A stretch of 64,000 bases of DNA from Liolophura sinensis. Taxonomy: Eukaryota; Mollusca; Polyplacophora; Chitonida; Chitonidae. The position numbers were made by a program, and so were the translations under genes. The DNA lies in NCBI RefSeq assembly GCF_032854445.1, contig NC_088300.1, positions 31,291,608-31,355,607 on the forward strand. The letters are read 5' to 3'. Below are positions 47,850-59,945 of this stretch, one piece after another; the first letter of the stretch is position 1, and each line of letters begins with the position of its first letter. Under the pieces are notes generated by a model. The model searched no databases and was not told where the DNA came from. It was given only the letters and a program-made list of their open reading frames with translations.

Positions 47850-50800
47850 TTCCGAAGCACTGATGGCAAGCCGCAATGTAAATTATTTCTGGGTACCAGT
47901 TCTGGGCTACGTACTTACCGTATACATTATCTTGTATACTACCGGTTATTGAAGTAATTTAAATATTGTAAGTAAACAAAACATTCTAAAATCTAAGTAC
48001 GTTGAAATTCAGTTTATTTAATAATACATCTAGAAAAGTAGGGTACATTTTGTTAACAGGGGCTTACATGTACTGTCGTGTAACTTTATTAATATTGAAA
48101 CATCAAGAGGTTACGGGCACCCTCTGTTTCTAAAGTTGAAATCAAATAGTGCTTGTTTTCAGTTCAACTTTATGATTTAGAGAGTATAGTCTACTCTCTT
48201 TAGGCATAGGTCTTGTAGTCCAAGGATATACTAAAAGCAGAATGTTCTATAGTGAACAGAATATGTCGAGTCACAAGAGGGTTCTCTTTTGTAGTTTTTA
48301 CTGGGTTAAATCTTGTATCTCCCCCTTGCACCACAGAAGGCAGACCTGCCTACTTGTACGAGTTTGGTGTATTTTGTACGCCAAACATGTAAAAAAAAAT
48401 ACGACCGTACGCCAAAGAAGTATAAAATACGCGTAGATGCCATACACGAAAGAAAATGAAATCCGAAGTCCGATTTTAGTGTAAGATCCACTATGTTAGC
48501 AGTCCTATTACAGTGAGGATCTAGTAGGGGACCCGTAACTTGTAAATTAATATAGCTGAAATGTTGCACGGAAAGGATTTCAGAATGGTCACCCGTATAT
48601 TCCATCATTTTATGTCGACCCTTGTTGAACATGCTTTTTCAGGCAAAACTGCCGGCGATTTAATGTCTGGCGGTGATCTGAACGAAGAAAGCGGACAAAA
48701 ATGTAGTCACTTGCAGTAAGAAATTCTTGAACAAGCACCCCTGATTCTCAGAATAACAGCGTCTCATCTGGAAAATCCACATCATAACATGATCAGTATG
48801 GGTCCTCGGTCTGGAACAGCTATCAAGCTCAATGGATTCAAGATTGCACCTGTCACAAATATTTTAGGGTATATATGACATTTGCTCAAATCTGCATTAT
48901 ATTTTTACAGCGCAATAAGCAAACCATAAAAATGCCTAATCACAGAAAATATACGGAACACATCAAAGATTATATACACTAGCTAAACATGCTGAATCCT
49001 TAGTAACCTCATTATCTTGAAGTAGAACATGAAGAATTTCTTAATGTCTTTTGTTTCCCTCTGGGGCACATTAGCCCCTTTTTTGGAGATTTCTGACATC
49101 TCTGTTTTAGTGACACAAGTAAAAGGTTATCGTAATTAAGAAGTTTTTTGCATTGGTTTTTTTATGTGAAGTGATTTTTAAGAATGGTTAAAGAAAATAT
49201 ATCTACCGCATTGTTGTCGCGATTTTATACACATAATAATTTGATTTGTACACGTAAACATGAATGTTTGTACACACTACATTCACTGGCAGGCAGGGGT
49301 ATGCACTTTGAGAAGGGGACGTCACTCTAAATGCCATTTGTGGTCAGTAAGGGTGTCAGAGTAGCCCCCCTTGATTAGGTAGCAGAATACTATTAACGTC
49401 CGTGAACGTCCGTTGAGCCTGTAAATGACAACGTGCAAATGTGGACATTCTTTAGCATGTCATTTCAAAAATCTCTCCTTGACTTTTCAGGCTTGATATT
49501 GTTTTTAAGTGGGAGTGGCATGGACGGGTAATTGTTAGGGGCAGGGTTATCTTACTTATGTCATATCGAAAGGTAAACTCGTGAATGACGGCCTGAAAAT
49601 GGCCTGTGTGCATTGGACGTCATGCCTGCTCAAGAACATAAAATTATCAATGTGATTCTCAAAATACACTTAAAGCAAGAGCATTTCAGGAATGAAATGT
49701 GGTCTGTATAGTAACGGATGTAGGCATGGAGCGGGCTGAGGGCTCGGGTATTCTTTTGTTTTTCACTCAATGTTTCTTAAATGTCACAATGAGTATTTAT
49801 TTATTTGTTTGATTGTTTATCACCACGTGGAGGATACGTATAGCTCTCTTGGATTAAATTTGATTAGAAACAAATTATATGCTAGCATCTTTCACCATAC
49901 ATGTGGATTTTAATTATACATATACGCGCCCAAAGCATTCCTGACCGGCATCTTAATTGAGGTTGGGTAAATTGATATACTGTCGGTATCGGTTACGACG
50001 ATTATAGATTGGCATGGAAACCGGGTGTAACTAACCATGTAAGGCTGGAAGTCTGTCTGCGATTTGTCAACTAGTATTTACTGACAGAAACTAATGATAC
50101 ATGAATAATAGGCCATGCTGATGTTTGCGGATAAAGAGGTTTAGAGCGAGATAAGAGAGAGTTGAAGAAGGGTACATGACGATATGTAGTGGAGAATCAA
50201 TTGTTACGAGTTTCTTCACCTACTCAAACGTGCTTGTGGTAATGTAACAACTATCGATTCTTTTTCAAGAATTGCGCGGTGTCATTTCAAACAAATAATT
50301 AAAAAACCCTTATATCACCATTAGCGTCAACGAATTCCCTTTCGTGCCGACTGAGCTGCATTACTTGCATAGCTGAAAATAATACGTAGCATGGTTGATC
50401 TTTCGTGACGGTGTTACATGAAGTGTTAGTGCAACAACGTTAAGTTGGAGCCTTTAGCCAATGGGACACCAGTCGGCTGTACTCTATACAGGTTACTATA
50501 TGAGCATACATTGAGTGACTCAGTCTATGATTAATTATGCGGGAAAGTAAAACTGAATTGATTGAAGCTTACATATAATTTGAGGAAGTCTGATAGTAGA
50601 TACTTCAATTTCTGTCATACTGACATAACCAGTCCTCAAGATATCCAAACTTTTCGTAATCCAAATGCCACAAATTAGACCCACCATTTAACCTCAGGCA
50701 AAACTCTGTTTTGATGTTCATATTTGTGCCTAAGAGAACTGATGACGTCACTCTGTCTTTTCTCACACAGGCAATATTTGATGTATTTAAAATGAAGGCG

Positions 50801-50875
50801 AAAAACGAAGTTGTTCGAAAATAAATTTCACAATGATCATAAACCAATGGATCCTTCGTATATAACATTTTTATA
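47850..50875. other. Intergenic, no gene recognised
   Basis: Open frames at 48242-48632 and elsewhere show no conserved features. No tandem arrays or clear mobile-element ends were seen. An A-run lies at 48391-48399. Confidence 0.5.
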
Positions 50876-50877
50876 AT

Positions 50878-51030
50878 CGGGGCCGTAAGTGGGAAGGTCT
50901 TGCAGCAACCTGCGGACGGCCGTGGGTTTTCCCGGGGTTCTGCCCGGTTTCCTCCCACCGTAATGCTAGCCGCCGTCGTATAAATGAAACATTCTTGAGT
51001 ACGGCGTGAAACACCAATCAAATAAATAAA
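50878..51030 (+). mobile_element. SINE family A, 5'-truncated
   Basis: GGGCCGTAAGTGGGAAGGTC, CAACCTGCGGACGGCCGTGG, GGTTTCCTCCCACCGTAATG, GAGTACGGCGTGAAACACCA and AATCAAATAAATAAA. The tRNA head is absent. It creates part of the 161-codon minus-strand open frame at 50605-51090. Confidence 0.9.
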
Positions 51031-51489
51031 AATACGTAAATATAACCGTTTGAACAAAGGATTGGCGTCACAACAAACGTTTAAAGTCATCCCAAAGAAA
51101 AATGCTGTTTGGTTTTCCCGGATAGTTCAGTGGGATATAGGAGTGTGTTAAAACATTCTGTTTTTGGGTTCGAATCCAGATCTGCCGTACGTTAATCGAA
51201 GGCGCATTGAGGTATACAAGTCGTCACCTTTCACCACACAAAGCACTAACTCTGTAGTGCAGGCAATAGCGTGACGTGATATAATATGCTGGGAATACAT
51301 AGGTGTAGTGTGTAAGTGATATTTGAAGAAGTGTGAGGATAGGTCAATATCATATGAGGGCATGTATATGGGAGATTTGAACACGGCTGAGATTAGGTTT
51401 TGCTTCTTTGAACAGTTGCAATAAATGCATGCCTTTGTTGTATTTCACCTTCAGGGAAATTGCCCTCCAACTGCGAGTTTGAGTTTTGA

Positions 51490-51716
51490 ATTTATTTATG
51501 CCATTGGAGGTTTACATCGTACTCAAGAATATTTAACATACATATATACGAAAAAAGCCAGCGTTATGTTGGAAGGAAACTGGGCAGATCTCAGGGACAA
51601 ACCTACAACCATCCACAGGTTGCTGGCAGACCTTCGCAAGAGCACATACGACTGTAGAAGAAGCCTAGATGTGCGGGACTCACAGCAATCGCATTGGTGA
51701 GAGGCTCCTGGGCCAG
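51490..51716 (-). mobile_element. SINE family A, diverged
   Basis: ATTTATTTATGCCATTGGAG, CGTACTCAAGAATATTTAAC, CCATCCACAGGTTGCTGGCA and CGCATTGGTGAGAGGCTCCT, ending before the A box. Confidence 0.8.
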
Positions 51717-52059
51717 AGTTTCGAATTGGATTTCACGCCTTGAAAATTGACTGTTTTCCCTGTGTCACTTAAAAATGATGACTGCCTAGACCTCTTTCAA
51801 GTTACCAGCTCCATTTAGAATTTAGGTATACATATATATTATTTCTTACATGGACCTTTTCCTTTGGGAATATATTATATAGTGTTTTGGAAGTAGGTAT
51901 TGCGTTTAGCGTATTTATTAACGTTGGACGCTTATATTGACATGTACGAACTGACACAGAGGTATACCGAAGATGGAAAAGGAGATCTAAAGAAGGGTGA
52001 AGATGGGTCAGTATAATATCTATAGATACAGAGGTATGTGGAGGACAATGTTTGATTTA

Positions 52060-52195
52060 TTTATTCTTTTATTTGTTTGTTTATTTATTTATTTATTTGA
52101 GTGGTGTTATAGTGGTGTTACGCCTCTCTCGACAGTATTTCACTTATATACAGCAGCCAGCATTATGGTGGGAGGAACCGGGCACCATTTAGACC
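52060..52195 (-). mobile_element. SINE family A, truncated
   Basis: A (TTTA)n tail at 52073-52099, AGTGGTGTTATAGTGGTGTT (a short internal duplication), GTATTTCACTTATATACAGC and AGCCAGCATTATGGTGGGAG. Confidence 0.85.
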
Positions 52196-52440
52196 TGAAG
52201 AACGGCGAGGATATAGGTCATTATAAAATGCTTGTATTTAGCGGTAGAGGATTTTTGAAGAAGGGTTATGATATAGGCCATATAGTATCCATATATACAC
52301 AGAGGATAAGGAAGACCGTGAAGTTGTCTGAGTGCATATGGGTGATGATTGGTAGGAGGCAGAGTGATGGACCACGGTATAGAAATCGGGAGAGAAAAAA
52401 CGAACGGTATATGAGTATGCAAGTAGACAGAGATAAAGTG

Positions 52441-52748
52441 AGTGAGTGAGCTCTTGTGGTTTAACGTCGTACTGAACAATTTTTCAGTCATATGTACGTG
52501 CCATGTGCCTCCTTGCTGCAGGACGAACTTCCACCACTCTTTTATCTAGTGCTGCTTCAATGAGATCACGTACTGAAGGCAAGTAAGCTGTCCCACCCGA
52601 ACCATTATACTGATACGGGTCAACCAGTCGTTGCACAATCCGCGTAAAGCTGAACGGCAAGTGATCCCGGAAACTTCCTCTTTTAAGGTCTTAAATTTAA
52701 CCCGACCAAGGAGTTGACCCTGGCGCTCTACCAACTCAGCCATTGGGG
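52441..52748 (-). mobile_element. SINE family C, near full length
   Basis: Plus-strand order is tail first: GTGAGTGAGCTCTTGTGGTT, AACGTCGTACTGAACAATTT, then TCTTTTATCTAGTGCTGCTT, TTGACCCTGGCGCTCTACCA and ACTCAGCCATTGGGGCA (inverted tRNA-like head). Same family as 17367 and 59655. Confidence 0.8.
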
Positions 52749-52934
52749 CAGGTGATAGAGATAGAAGGATTGTTTGGTCACCTTCTTTCAAAATATGACA
52801 ATAAAATTTGAAAACAGGATTTCGAAATTGTTTTCGGTGGTATATACAGCTAGTATACAACGTAAGTGTTTTAACTTGTTCAAACTTTAATAACATTCCT
52901 TTAAAGTTTAAACATCCAAAACAATTTTGCTGTC

Positions 52935-54105
52935 TGAGGCCATTCCCGACTAACGATTGGCTAGTGAAATTCCATTATGATTCTTCTGCAAGACGACTAA
53001 CGTTTTATTTACTTCTCCGATCGTTGTTCAGCGCCATACTTAAAAATTTACCGCATATAATGGCGGTATTATGGGTTAAGGACACCAAAGTGACCCGGGA
53101 AAACCACAGACCTGTGGTCTTTTGAAAACGAACTCTTCCTCCCCTCCCCCAACCCCTTTTCATTGTCAACAACGCCCCCATAAGCAGTGTGAGCGAGGAA
53201 ATTCCTTGTTCCACAAATTAATTTTTCCAGGCCTGATTTGGACAAGCTGTTGGCCAATAAGCTCACGTTATATGATTCTGAACAGGAAGGCGACTTTATT
53301 CACTGGCCAATGCTCTCGCGTTCTTATTCTTCGGGAAGACTAGCGAAAAAACATATAAGCTCGCAATATGGATTCTTCTGAAAGAATGCAGATTACCAAC
53401 TGAACAAGGAGTTCACGTTATGGATTCTTCCGAAAGTCCACCATCGATGGCCAGTAAGCACACGCTATGGATTCTTCCAAAAGACGACTATCAAATTGAC
53501 CATACATTGAGCTCACGTTATGGAGCAGACTAGTGATTGACCAATGAGCTCGCGTTATGATTTTTCCTGAAGGCGATTAGCGATTGACCATCAAACTCGC
53601 GTTATGGATTTTGCCGAAGCAGACTAACGATTGACCAATGAGTTCGTGTCAGGCTTCTTTGGTAAGATGACCACAGCCATTGACCAATAAGCTCGCCTTC
53701 TTTCATCTAGCCGGGGCCTCCGTGGCTCAGTCGGTTGGCGCGCTAGCGCAGCGTAATGACCCAGGAGCCCCTCACCAATGCGGTCGCTGTGAGTTCAAGT
53801 CCAGCTCATGCTGGCTTCCTCTCCGGCCGTAAGTGGGAAGGTCTGCCAGCAACCTGCGGATGGTCGTGGGTTTCCTCCGGGCTCTGCCCGGTTTCCACCC
53901 ACCATAATGTTGGCCGCCGTCGTATAAGTGAAATATTCTTGAGTACGGCGTAAAACTCCAATCAAAAAAAAAAAAAAAAAAAAAAATCTTTCATCTAGCA
54001 ACTGACCAGCGAGCTCGCGTTACCGGAGCTTTGGAGAAGATATCTGGCGATCGCGTAATGTTTTCTTCTGGAAGACGATTAGCGACAGATCATAGAGCTG
54101 TGGTA
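52935..54105. repeat. Degenerate tandem repeat, unit about 55-60 bp, interrupted by a SINE
   Basis: Loosely repeated units read GATTGACCAATGAGCTCGCG, TTATGGATTCTTCCGAAAGA then CGACTA. At least nine copies lie at 53235-53700 and the pattern resumes after the SINE at 54000-54090. Several units keep both ATTGACCAAT (a CCAAT-type word) and GAGCTC. Confidence 0.75.
53712..53986 (+). mobile_element. SINE family A (Nin-DC-like), full-length young copy
   Basis: The reference copy of this window. tRNA-like head with A box TGGCTCAGTCGG (53723-53734) and B box AGTTCAAGTCC (53792-53802), so it can be transcribed by Pol III. Central domain includes CAACCTGCGGATGGTCGTGG and GTATAAGTGAAATATTCTTG; the 3' end is GTAAAACTCCAATC and 23 A. 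A perfect 13-bp duplication, TCTTTCATCTAGC, flanks it at 53699-53711 and 53987-53999. From memory the conserved middle resembles the Nin-DC SINE domain. Confidence 0.95.
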
Positions 54106-55885
54106 TTCAAATGCGATACTGCATAGTCCTCATGTGCTTTTAAACACAAGAATTGTCAGGTTTGCCATTATTTGTTTGTTTTGTTTTTAACATCGCTTAC
54201 AGCATTGTTTCGTTAATATCACGACCATATCTCATTCTGCAGACAGAGTGCACAAAGAACGTTGAACCTTGTCCTTCATCCGTGCAGTCCGTCCATCTTC
54301 ATCACAGTTCAGGTATGTATCCCTCCTATCCGCTTGTATGATGGACCCATTGTGTTTCTTTTGTTTGTTTCCTTTAAACAAACTTTGAGAAATCTTTACA
54401 TGCTGAGAACACAGTGTGATAAAGTACATGTAATTCTATGAATGCCGATTCTGTATCGCGAGGCCCCGCGCTGCCCGTCAGGCTCGTTTGCCCTTACCCA
54501 AGCATAAAGGAACTGGATTGGGTCCTGAGCCTGTAGTTTAGCCTCTGTCTGCATCTACGTAAACAGCTTTCTTCCGCTACTGTGTGCTTTTTCCTTTCGT
54601 CGATGTCAACACTAGATTAAGCTCTCTCTGCTATTCGACCCAAAACCAAATCTTTTGTTTCGCAAACATATTTGTGAGCGTTTGGCCCCTGACGTTGAGT
54701 AGGACAGGCAAACATTAAGGCGAGTCGACTTGAGGGTCGTTTAACACGGTAAACTGTCTAACGGGCCTGCGCCGGGCTGGGGGCTTTATCCCCACGCTAT
54801 ATTGAGACAGTAAAGTTTAGACGGGGCTTGCCTTCTATTGAACAAGCTGTAGGGCAGGCTATCTATCTGACCTCCTTTTGCCCGGAGGTTTACGTCGACA
54901 AATATTTGAGATAATGGCTAAGGGATTAGGTTGCCGTTGCTGTTTCGCCCTCTCCCGTGCTTCCCCTCAGTCGCTGTTCTACTGCGGTCCGGATTAGACC
55001 GAAAACAACAGGAAAGTTCTCATAACGCACCACTGGTAATCTGTAGGACCTAACAGTAAGCAGACGCTCATTGTGCTTCCTTATATAGCTGCTCGGACCC
55101 ATCAGACAACTTCTCAACAAGGTACGCAACTATTGGGTAAGTTTACATCATGAGAAGTAATGCTCTCGTAAACGTACGAGCTCTATATCTCACGTCAATA
55201 CGCTACATGTATTCGTCCTTCTACCTGGACGATAGAATAACTTTTCTGCCACGTTTGCACTTCGATAAACATGGTTTAGCGCATCCACTTAAGCTGAAGG
55301 TGCATCCAAATAAGCTAAAGGCATATCCACATAAGCTTAAGGTGGAAAGACTTACTGGCGTATAAAGCCATTATATACGTATACAGCAGTGCCAAAGGTG
55401 TTTTTCTTTGCGTTTAGAATGTGTGTATGTACAGTATGCGTCCCATTATCTGGTATAGTTAGACAGTCTGAAGGAACGGGTTACTCCGATAAAACAAGAT
55501 AACAACCATGTGTTAAGTTCTCCCGGACCATATGTGCATGATGTGGGTACAAACGCCTGTGCTAGTCTGGGGTCGGGTTGTTCAGTTATAAAGCCGTGAA
55601 ATCGAAGGGTAGAACCTCAACTACAGAGACACAAAGCAGGCGATTCTGCCTTCTTGCTTCAGTTTAGCTTTGAAAGGCATCATGCAGAAAGTGCGTTGAG
55701 GCAGAAATCGCTTAGCAAATAGTATAGAAGCTCTTCACTCTTGGCTTGTCGGGATCGGCCCTGTGTGTACTTCACCGTGAATCTTTGGCTCTGACACAGG
55801 ACGTCTGACACGCCGTACCCCTCCCCTTACACCAATATACCCACCCAAACCGGGGATAAATCCCGACGCACATCTATTACACCCC
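54105..55885. other. Intergenic, no gene recognised
   Basis: Short open frames only. At 55284-55344 the words AAGCTGAAGGTGCATCCAAAT, with AAGCTAAAGGCATATCCACA and AAGCTTAAGGTGGA, form three imperfect 21-bp repeats in frame within a 71-codon open frame (55150-55365); no family recognised. Confidence 0.5.
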
Positions 55886-55888
55886 TGA

Positions 55889-56128
55889 CCCCTGGATCAC
55901 AAAGCGATCTTAGACTTAAGTCAATATAACTTGGTATGTTCCTTTTCGTTATTTTAGCTGAAATTTGTTTTACAATAACTCACCCAGAATTTACATTGCC
56001 AAGCAATATTTTGACGTCGTTACGTAAGAAATTTTACGATTTTAAAATTTTAGATTTACAATCACTTTACAATTTTAAAATGATTTGGAACTTTGACTTA
56101 TGTCCAAGATCGCTTCTTGATCCCAGGG
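55889..56128. mobile_element. MITE, family CCCTGG-ATCA-AAGCGATCTTAGACTTAAGTC
   Basis: Left end CCCTGGATCACAAAGCGATC then TTAGACTTAAGTCA; right end inverted gives CCCTGGGATCAAGAAGCGATC then TTGGACATAAGTCA. Interior TTGGTATGTTCCTTTTCGTT and CTCACCCAGAATTTACATTG also occur at 38289 and 27328. No coding capacity. Confidence 0.8.
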
Positions 56129-56949
56129 CCAGGTTCCCTATAGCGGAGACCCTGACGTGCCAAAAGACAAACGCGTAAAGGGATTTTCACATGATCAGTC
56201 TACTGTAGTTAAGCTGAATTATATATAGAATACGCTGTCAGTTTCATTGAAGTTGAGAAAATTAATGAGAAAATCAGAATGCCAATAATCATAAAATAAA
56301 CAAGGGTTTGAAGTTCTTTCGGCGATGACAGTCCTAAATGGCTGTTCATCTCAGCGTCTGGTTTCACGTGTTGTACCTATGCGTAAAACATTCCTCTGTG
56401 AACAACACAAGTGATGGACTCATGTAAAATAGTGCCCATTTTTAAATAAACTGATTCAAATTTTTGTCAGATCCTTTCAAATGTGAATGATGTTTTTGTC
56501 GAAAAGGAACAATTTTAGGGACATTAAAACAGAGCAACAAAATAATCCACAGATATCAAGACGGTTAACATCATGATATAGGATCAAACAGAATTTAACA
56601 CACTGAAGCAGATTTGATCAATTTCCATTTTAAGCCAAAGCATAGTGGAGAGTATACCTTCAAGGTTGTATGGGTTCGTGTATATAGGCTTGTAAAAACA
56701 TACTGATAAGGGACATGAGCCGGCTTTATTAACTGGCATGTTTGGGTACACGAGTTTGGTTCTGAGTATAGAATGAGGTCCACTTCACACAAACATTCAT
56801 AGATTAAATATCCTATAACAAGACATGAAAGGTTCAGGTAACTGTAGGTATATATATATAATGGGTAAACGTTAAACTGTTATCTGTATGCGACCAGAGT
56901 TTCGCTTTGGGCATCTTATATTGCTTGGGTTTTCACTTGACAAATGTTA

Positions 56950-57175
56950 TAATTTGTCAGTCATACAACGCTGAGGAGTCACTAGGCGTGTGTATATATT
57001 CTGTGTCTTCTTAAGGCAGGGCGAGTCCATGCCGCCACTGAAATATTATGCCGAAGACACCAGACATGACACCCCACGCAGTCACATTTTGCTGACACCG
57101 GGTTAACCAGTCCTGTTTTCTTACTCTAACGTCTCAGTGTTGAGCGCTAAGCGACGCAGCAACAAGTCCCATTTT
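56950..57175 (-). mobile_element. SINE family B, 3' half (separated from its head)
   Basis: TTGTCAGTCATACAACGCTG, AGGAGTCACTAGGCGTGTGT, CACTGAAATATTATGCCGAA, GACACCAGACATGACACCCC and ACGTCTCAGTGTTGAGCGCT. It breaks at CAAGTCCCATTTTAT; the missing head resumes at about 58240 beyond a tandem array. Confidence 0.75.
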
Positions 57176-57179
57176 ATAC

Positions 57180-58235
57180 ACCCCCGCCATCTTGTCCGTC
57201 TGTCCGTCCGTAATCGTTCCTGGGCGATATCCAATTGTTTTCCACGGCGAGTTTTAATTTTTGGTGCATACATAAATATACAGATGACGATATGTCGCGA
57301 CTCACATTTGTTTATTTCCGCCGTTGTCATGGTAACAACATAGTCATTTTCCTTACATATACTATGTAAATAGATAAGATTTCGTTTCCGAACTATAACT
57401 TCAACTGTTTTCTGCCTACAGTTTTAATTTTTGGTGCATACATACATACACAGATGACGATTTGTCGCGACTCACATTTGTTTATTTCCGCGGTTGTCAT
57501 GGTAACAACATAGCCATTTTCCTTACATATACTATGTAAATAGATAAGATTTCGTTTCCGAACTATAACTTCAACTGTTTTCTGCCTACAGTTTTAATTT
57601 TTGGTGCATACGTACATACACAGATGACTATATGTCGCGACTCACATTTGTTTATTTCTACGGTTGTCATGGTAACCACATAGCCATTTTCCTTATATAT
57701 ACTAAATAAATAGATATGATTTCGTTTCCGAACTATAACTTCAACTGTTTTCTGCGTAGAGTTTTAAGTTTTGGTGGATATTTTCATACACACATGACAA
57801 TGTGTCGCGACTCACATTTGTCCAGTTGCGCGGTTGATACCAAATTGCCATTTTTCATATATATATATACTCTATATAAATACATGTGATTTCGTGTCCG
57901 GGCTACAACTCAACTATTTTCTGCGCAGAAACTGAATTTTTGGTGGATACCTTTCATATATATACTCTGTATATATACATATGATTTCGTGTCCGGGCTA
58001 CAACTCCAACTTTTTTTCTGCGTAGAAATTCAATTTTGGTGGATACATGCATCCACAGATGACGATGTGTCGCGACTCACATTTGTCCATTTCCGCGGTT
58101 GTCATGATAACTACATATCCATCATCAACACCCATGAAGATTCCCCTTGCGTTATGCTCATCACAATGCCGCTGGTATTCTTTCACACATTTCAAACAAA
58201 TGCATTTGTTGAGGCGTATGTTGTGTTCACCTGAA
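57180..58235. repeat. 170-bp tandem array, five to six units
   Basis: GTTTTAATTTTTGGTGCATA recurs at 57251, 57421, 57591 and, changed, at 57761, an exact 170-bp spacing; two further diverged or shortened units follow to about 58130. Each fresh unit holds TGTCGCGACTCACATTTGTT and GTTGTCATGGTAACAAC. The last is one mismatch from the RFX X-box GTTGCCATGGTAAC (57323, 57493, 57663). Confidence 0.9.
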
Positions 58236-58239
58236 CTCT

Positions 58240-58335
58240 TGTTAATGTCTTTAGTATGTCCCGATCCGGGTTTGAACCCAGAATATCACGACTTCGAGGT
58301 GGACGCTCTAACTATTAGGTCACCGAAGCAGTGTT
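58240..58335 (-). mobile_element. SINE family B, tRNA-like head (other half of the split copy)
   Basis: On the minus strand: GCTTCGGTGACCTAATAGTT (A box), AGAGCGTCCACCTCGAAGTC, TGGGTTCAAACCCGGATC (B box), then TAAAGACATTAAC, which continues into the body at 57175. Confidence 0.75.
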
Positions 58336-59654
58336 ATATAAAACCACTGCAATAGTTAAGGGGGATCTTTTCCCCCTAAGGTAATTCTGACTATATATTG
58401 TTTATTTCTACCTTTGCCATGACCTTTAATGAAGAAACTTGTTATGCATTGCACATGTATGGAAGAGAACAATATCAGTCCACCTTTGACCCGAATTTCC
58501 GCTATTTGCGAAACTTTTCCCGCTGGTTGTTAGGTCTTGGCGACAAACAAAATTCTCCCCTATTGGCTTCCGTATTTTAAATAGGACAGTTTATATTATA
58601 TATGCCGCATGCATTAAATCATTATGAACTGCATTGTATAAAAAACAAGGCTCTTTCTCAAAAATCTTCTGCCTCTATTGTTAGCTTATAGGCGTTGTTC
58701 ATGCATGTTTTTTCTCCCAGTCAATGAGATGCGCGGACCCAGGTCTACAAATAATAACGACGTGATACTTTGGGAAGTAAAAATGTCAGATTTGCCCCAA
58801 AACCTGCCATACGGCTTATCCAATAATTTAGGAAAAAATCATGAAATAATGATTCTTGTGAGAATGACTCTATATATAGTTTCTACATGTATAAGGTCGC
58901 ATTAACAACATACAAACGGTAGAGTGGCTACTTTCGTTTTTTGGATAAACGCCTTCATTTCTGGCTTCAAGAAACATCTCTAAGTGTAATAAGTAATCGC
59001 TCTTCATTGGAAGAAATGTAAGTGGGGGTGGGGTCGGGTGGGAGTGGGTGGTACATAAATCTCCTACCTTTCAAACGGAGAAGTAGATAAATATATATAG
59101 TAGCTGCCGTTTTAAATAGCTGCAGCTAATTCTATTTAGTAACATTTTAAGCCTTATTATGTGGATTATAGTCTCGAGTTTAATTATAGCAAAAGGAAGA
59201 GAAGCTAAATTATTCATGCAGTTGTGAAGTGATTGAAGTCTTTTTTAAATTTTTATTGACCATCTGTCAGTCTGCAATGTAACTATATGCAGAGCCTTTA
59301 TTCGATTCTTTTAAATTAATTAGTCTGACATAACAGGTGGGGTAGATACTCGGCTGTTTCCATGTGGGAAATTGGAAGCCGCATGCATGTACCGACATCT
59401 GTCATTTCAGAATAGGTGCTACATTCCTTCGGTTTCCGTGTTAAATGTTTTAGCGCTATTGCATTAAATATGTGGTATTACGTCAGCGAATTAGTTCGTG
59501 TAAATTTTTAAAACGCTTTTACCACGTGATATTTGAAAATAAAAGGGCCTTTACATATAACTTTGCAATATACTTGTACTTCAAGATTAAATTGACACAA
59601 TCCAGTTACAAGTATGTATAGTTTTTATGTTTACACCCGAAGTATCTGAGGGAT
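58336..59654. other. Intergenic, no gene recognised
   Basis: Open frames at 58398-58580 and 58678-58905 show no family features. A G-rich stretch (GTGGGGGTGGGGTCGGGTGG) lies at about 59021-59050. Confidence 0.5.
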
Positions 59655-59945
59655 CGGCCCCGATAGCACAGTTGGTAGAGCGCCCGCTTCGGGAGTGGTA
59701 AATCAAGGGTTGATCCTGGGTCGATGGATCGATCCATAAAAGAGGTAGTTGTAACATCTTCGCTTGGCGTTCAGCATTAAGGGGATAGTGCAATGGCGGC
59801 TTACTTGCCTTCGGGGAAGCAGCACTAGATAAAAGAGGTGGAAATCCGTTCTGCAACAAAGAGGCACATTACATGCACTCTAAGGACTCCTCGTCGTGAT
59901 ATGAAAAATTGTTGAGTACGACGTTAAACCCCAGGCACGCTCGCA
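59655..59945 (+). mobile_element. SINE family C, full length
   Basis: Head GGCCCCGATAGCACAGTTGG with AGAGCGCCCGCTTCGGGAGT and a B-box-like GGGTTGATCCTGGG, body GCGTTCAGCATTAAGGGGAT and GGTGGAAATCCGTTCTGCAA, tail GAAAAATTGTTGAGTACGAC and GTTAAACCCCAGGCACGC. An (ACGC)n microsatellite follows at 59938-59970. Confidence 0.85.

Noticed and set aside
50605-51090. 161-codon open frame on the minus strand
   Set aside because: It runs through a truncated SINE (50878-51030) and has no family features outside it.
51997-52449. 150-codon open frame on the plus strand
   Set aside because: Includes a truncated SINE and low-complexity sequence; no conserved residues.
59655-59740. Possible tRNA gene
   Set aside because: A and B box-like words are present, but it is the head of a family C SINE and does not fold into a complete cloverleaf; the same applies to 17367, 45600-45662, 53712 and 58255-58335.
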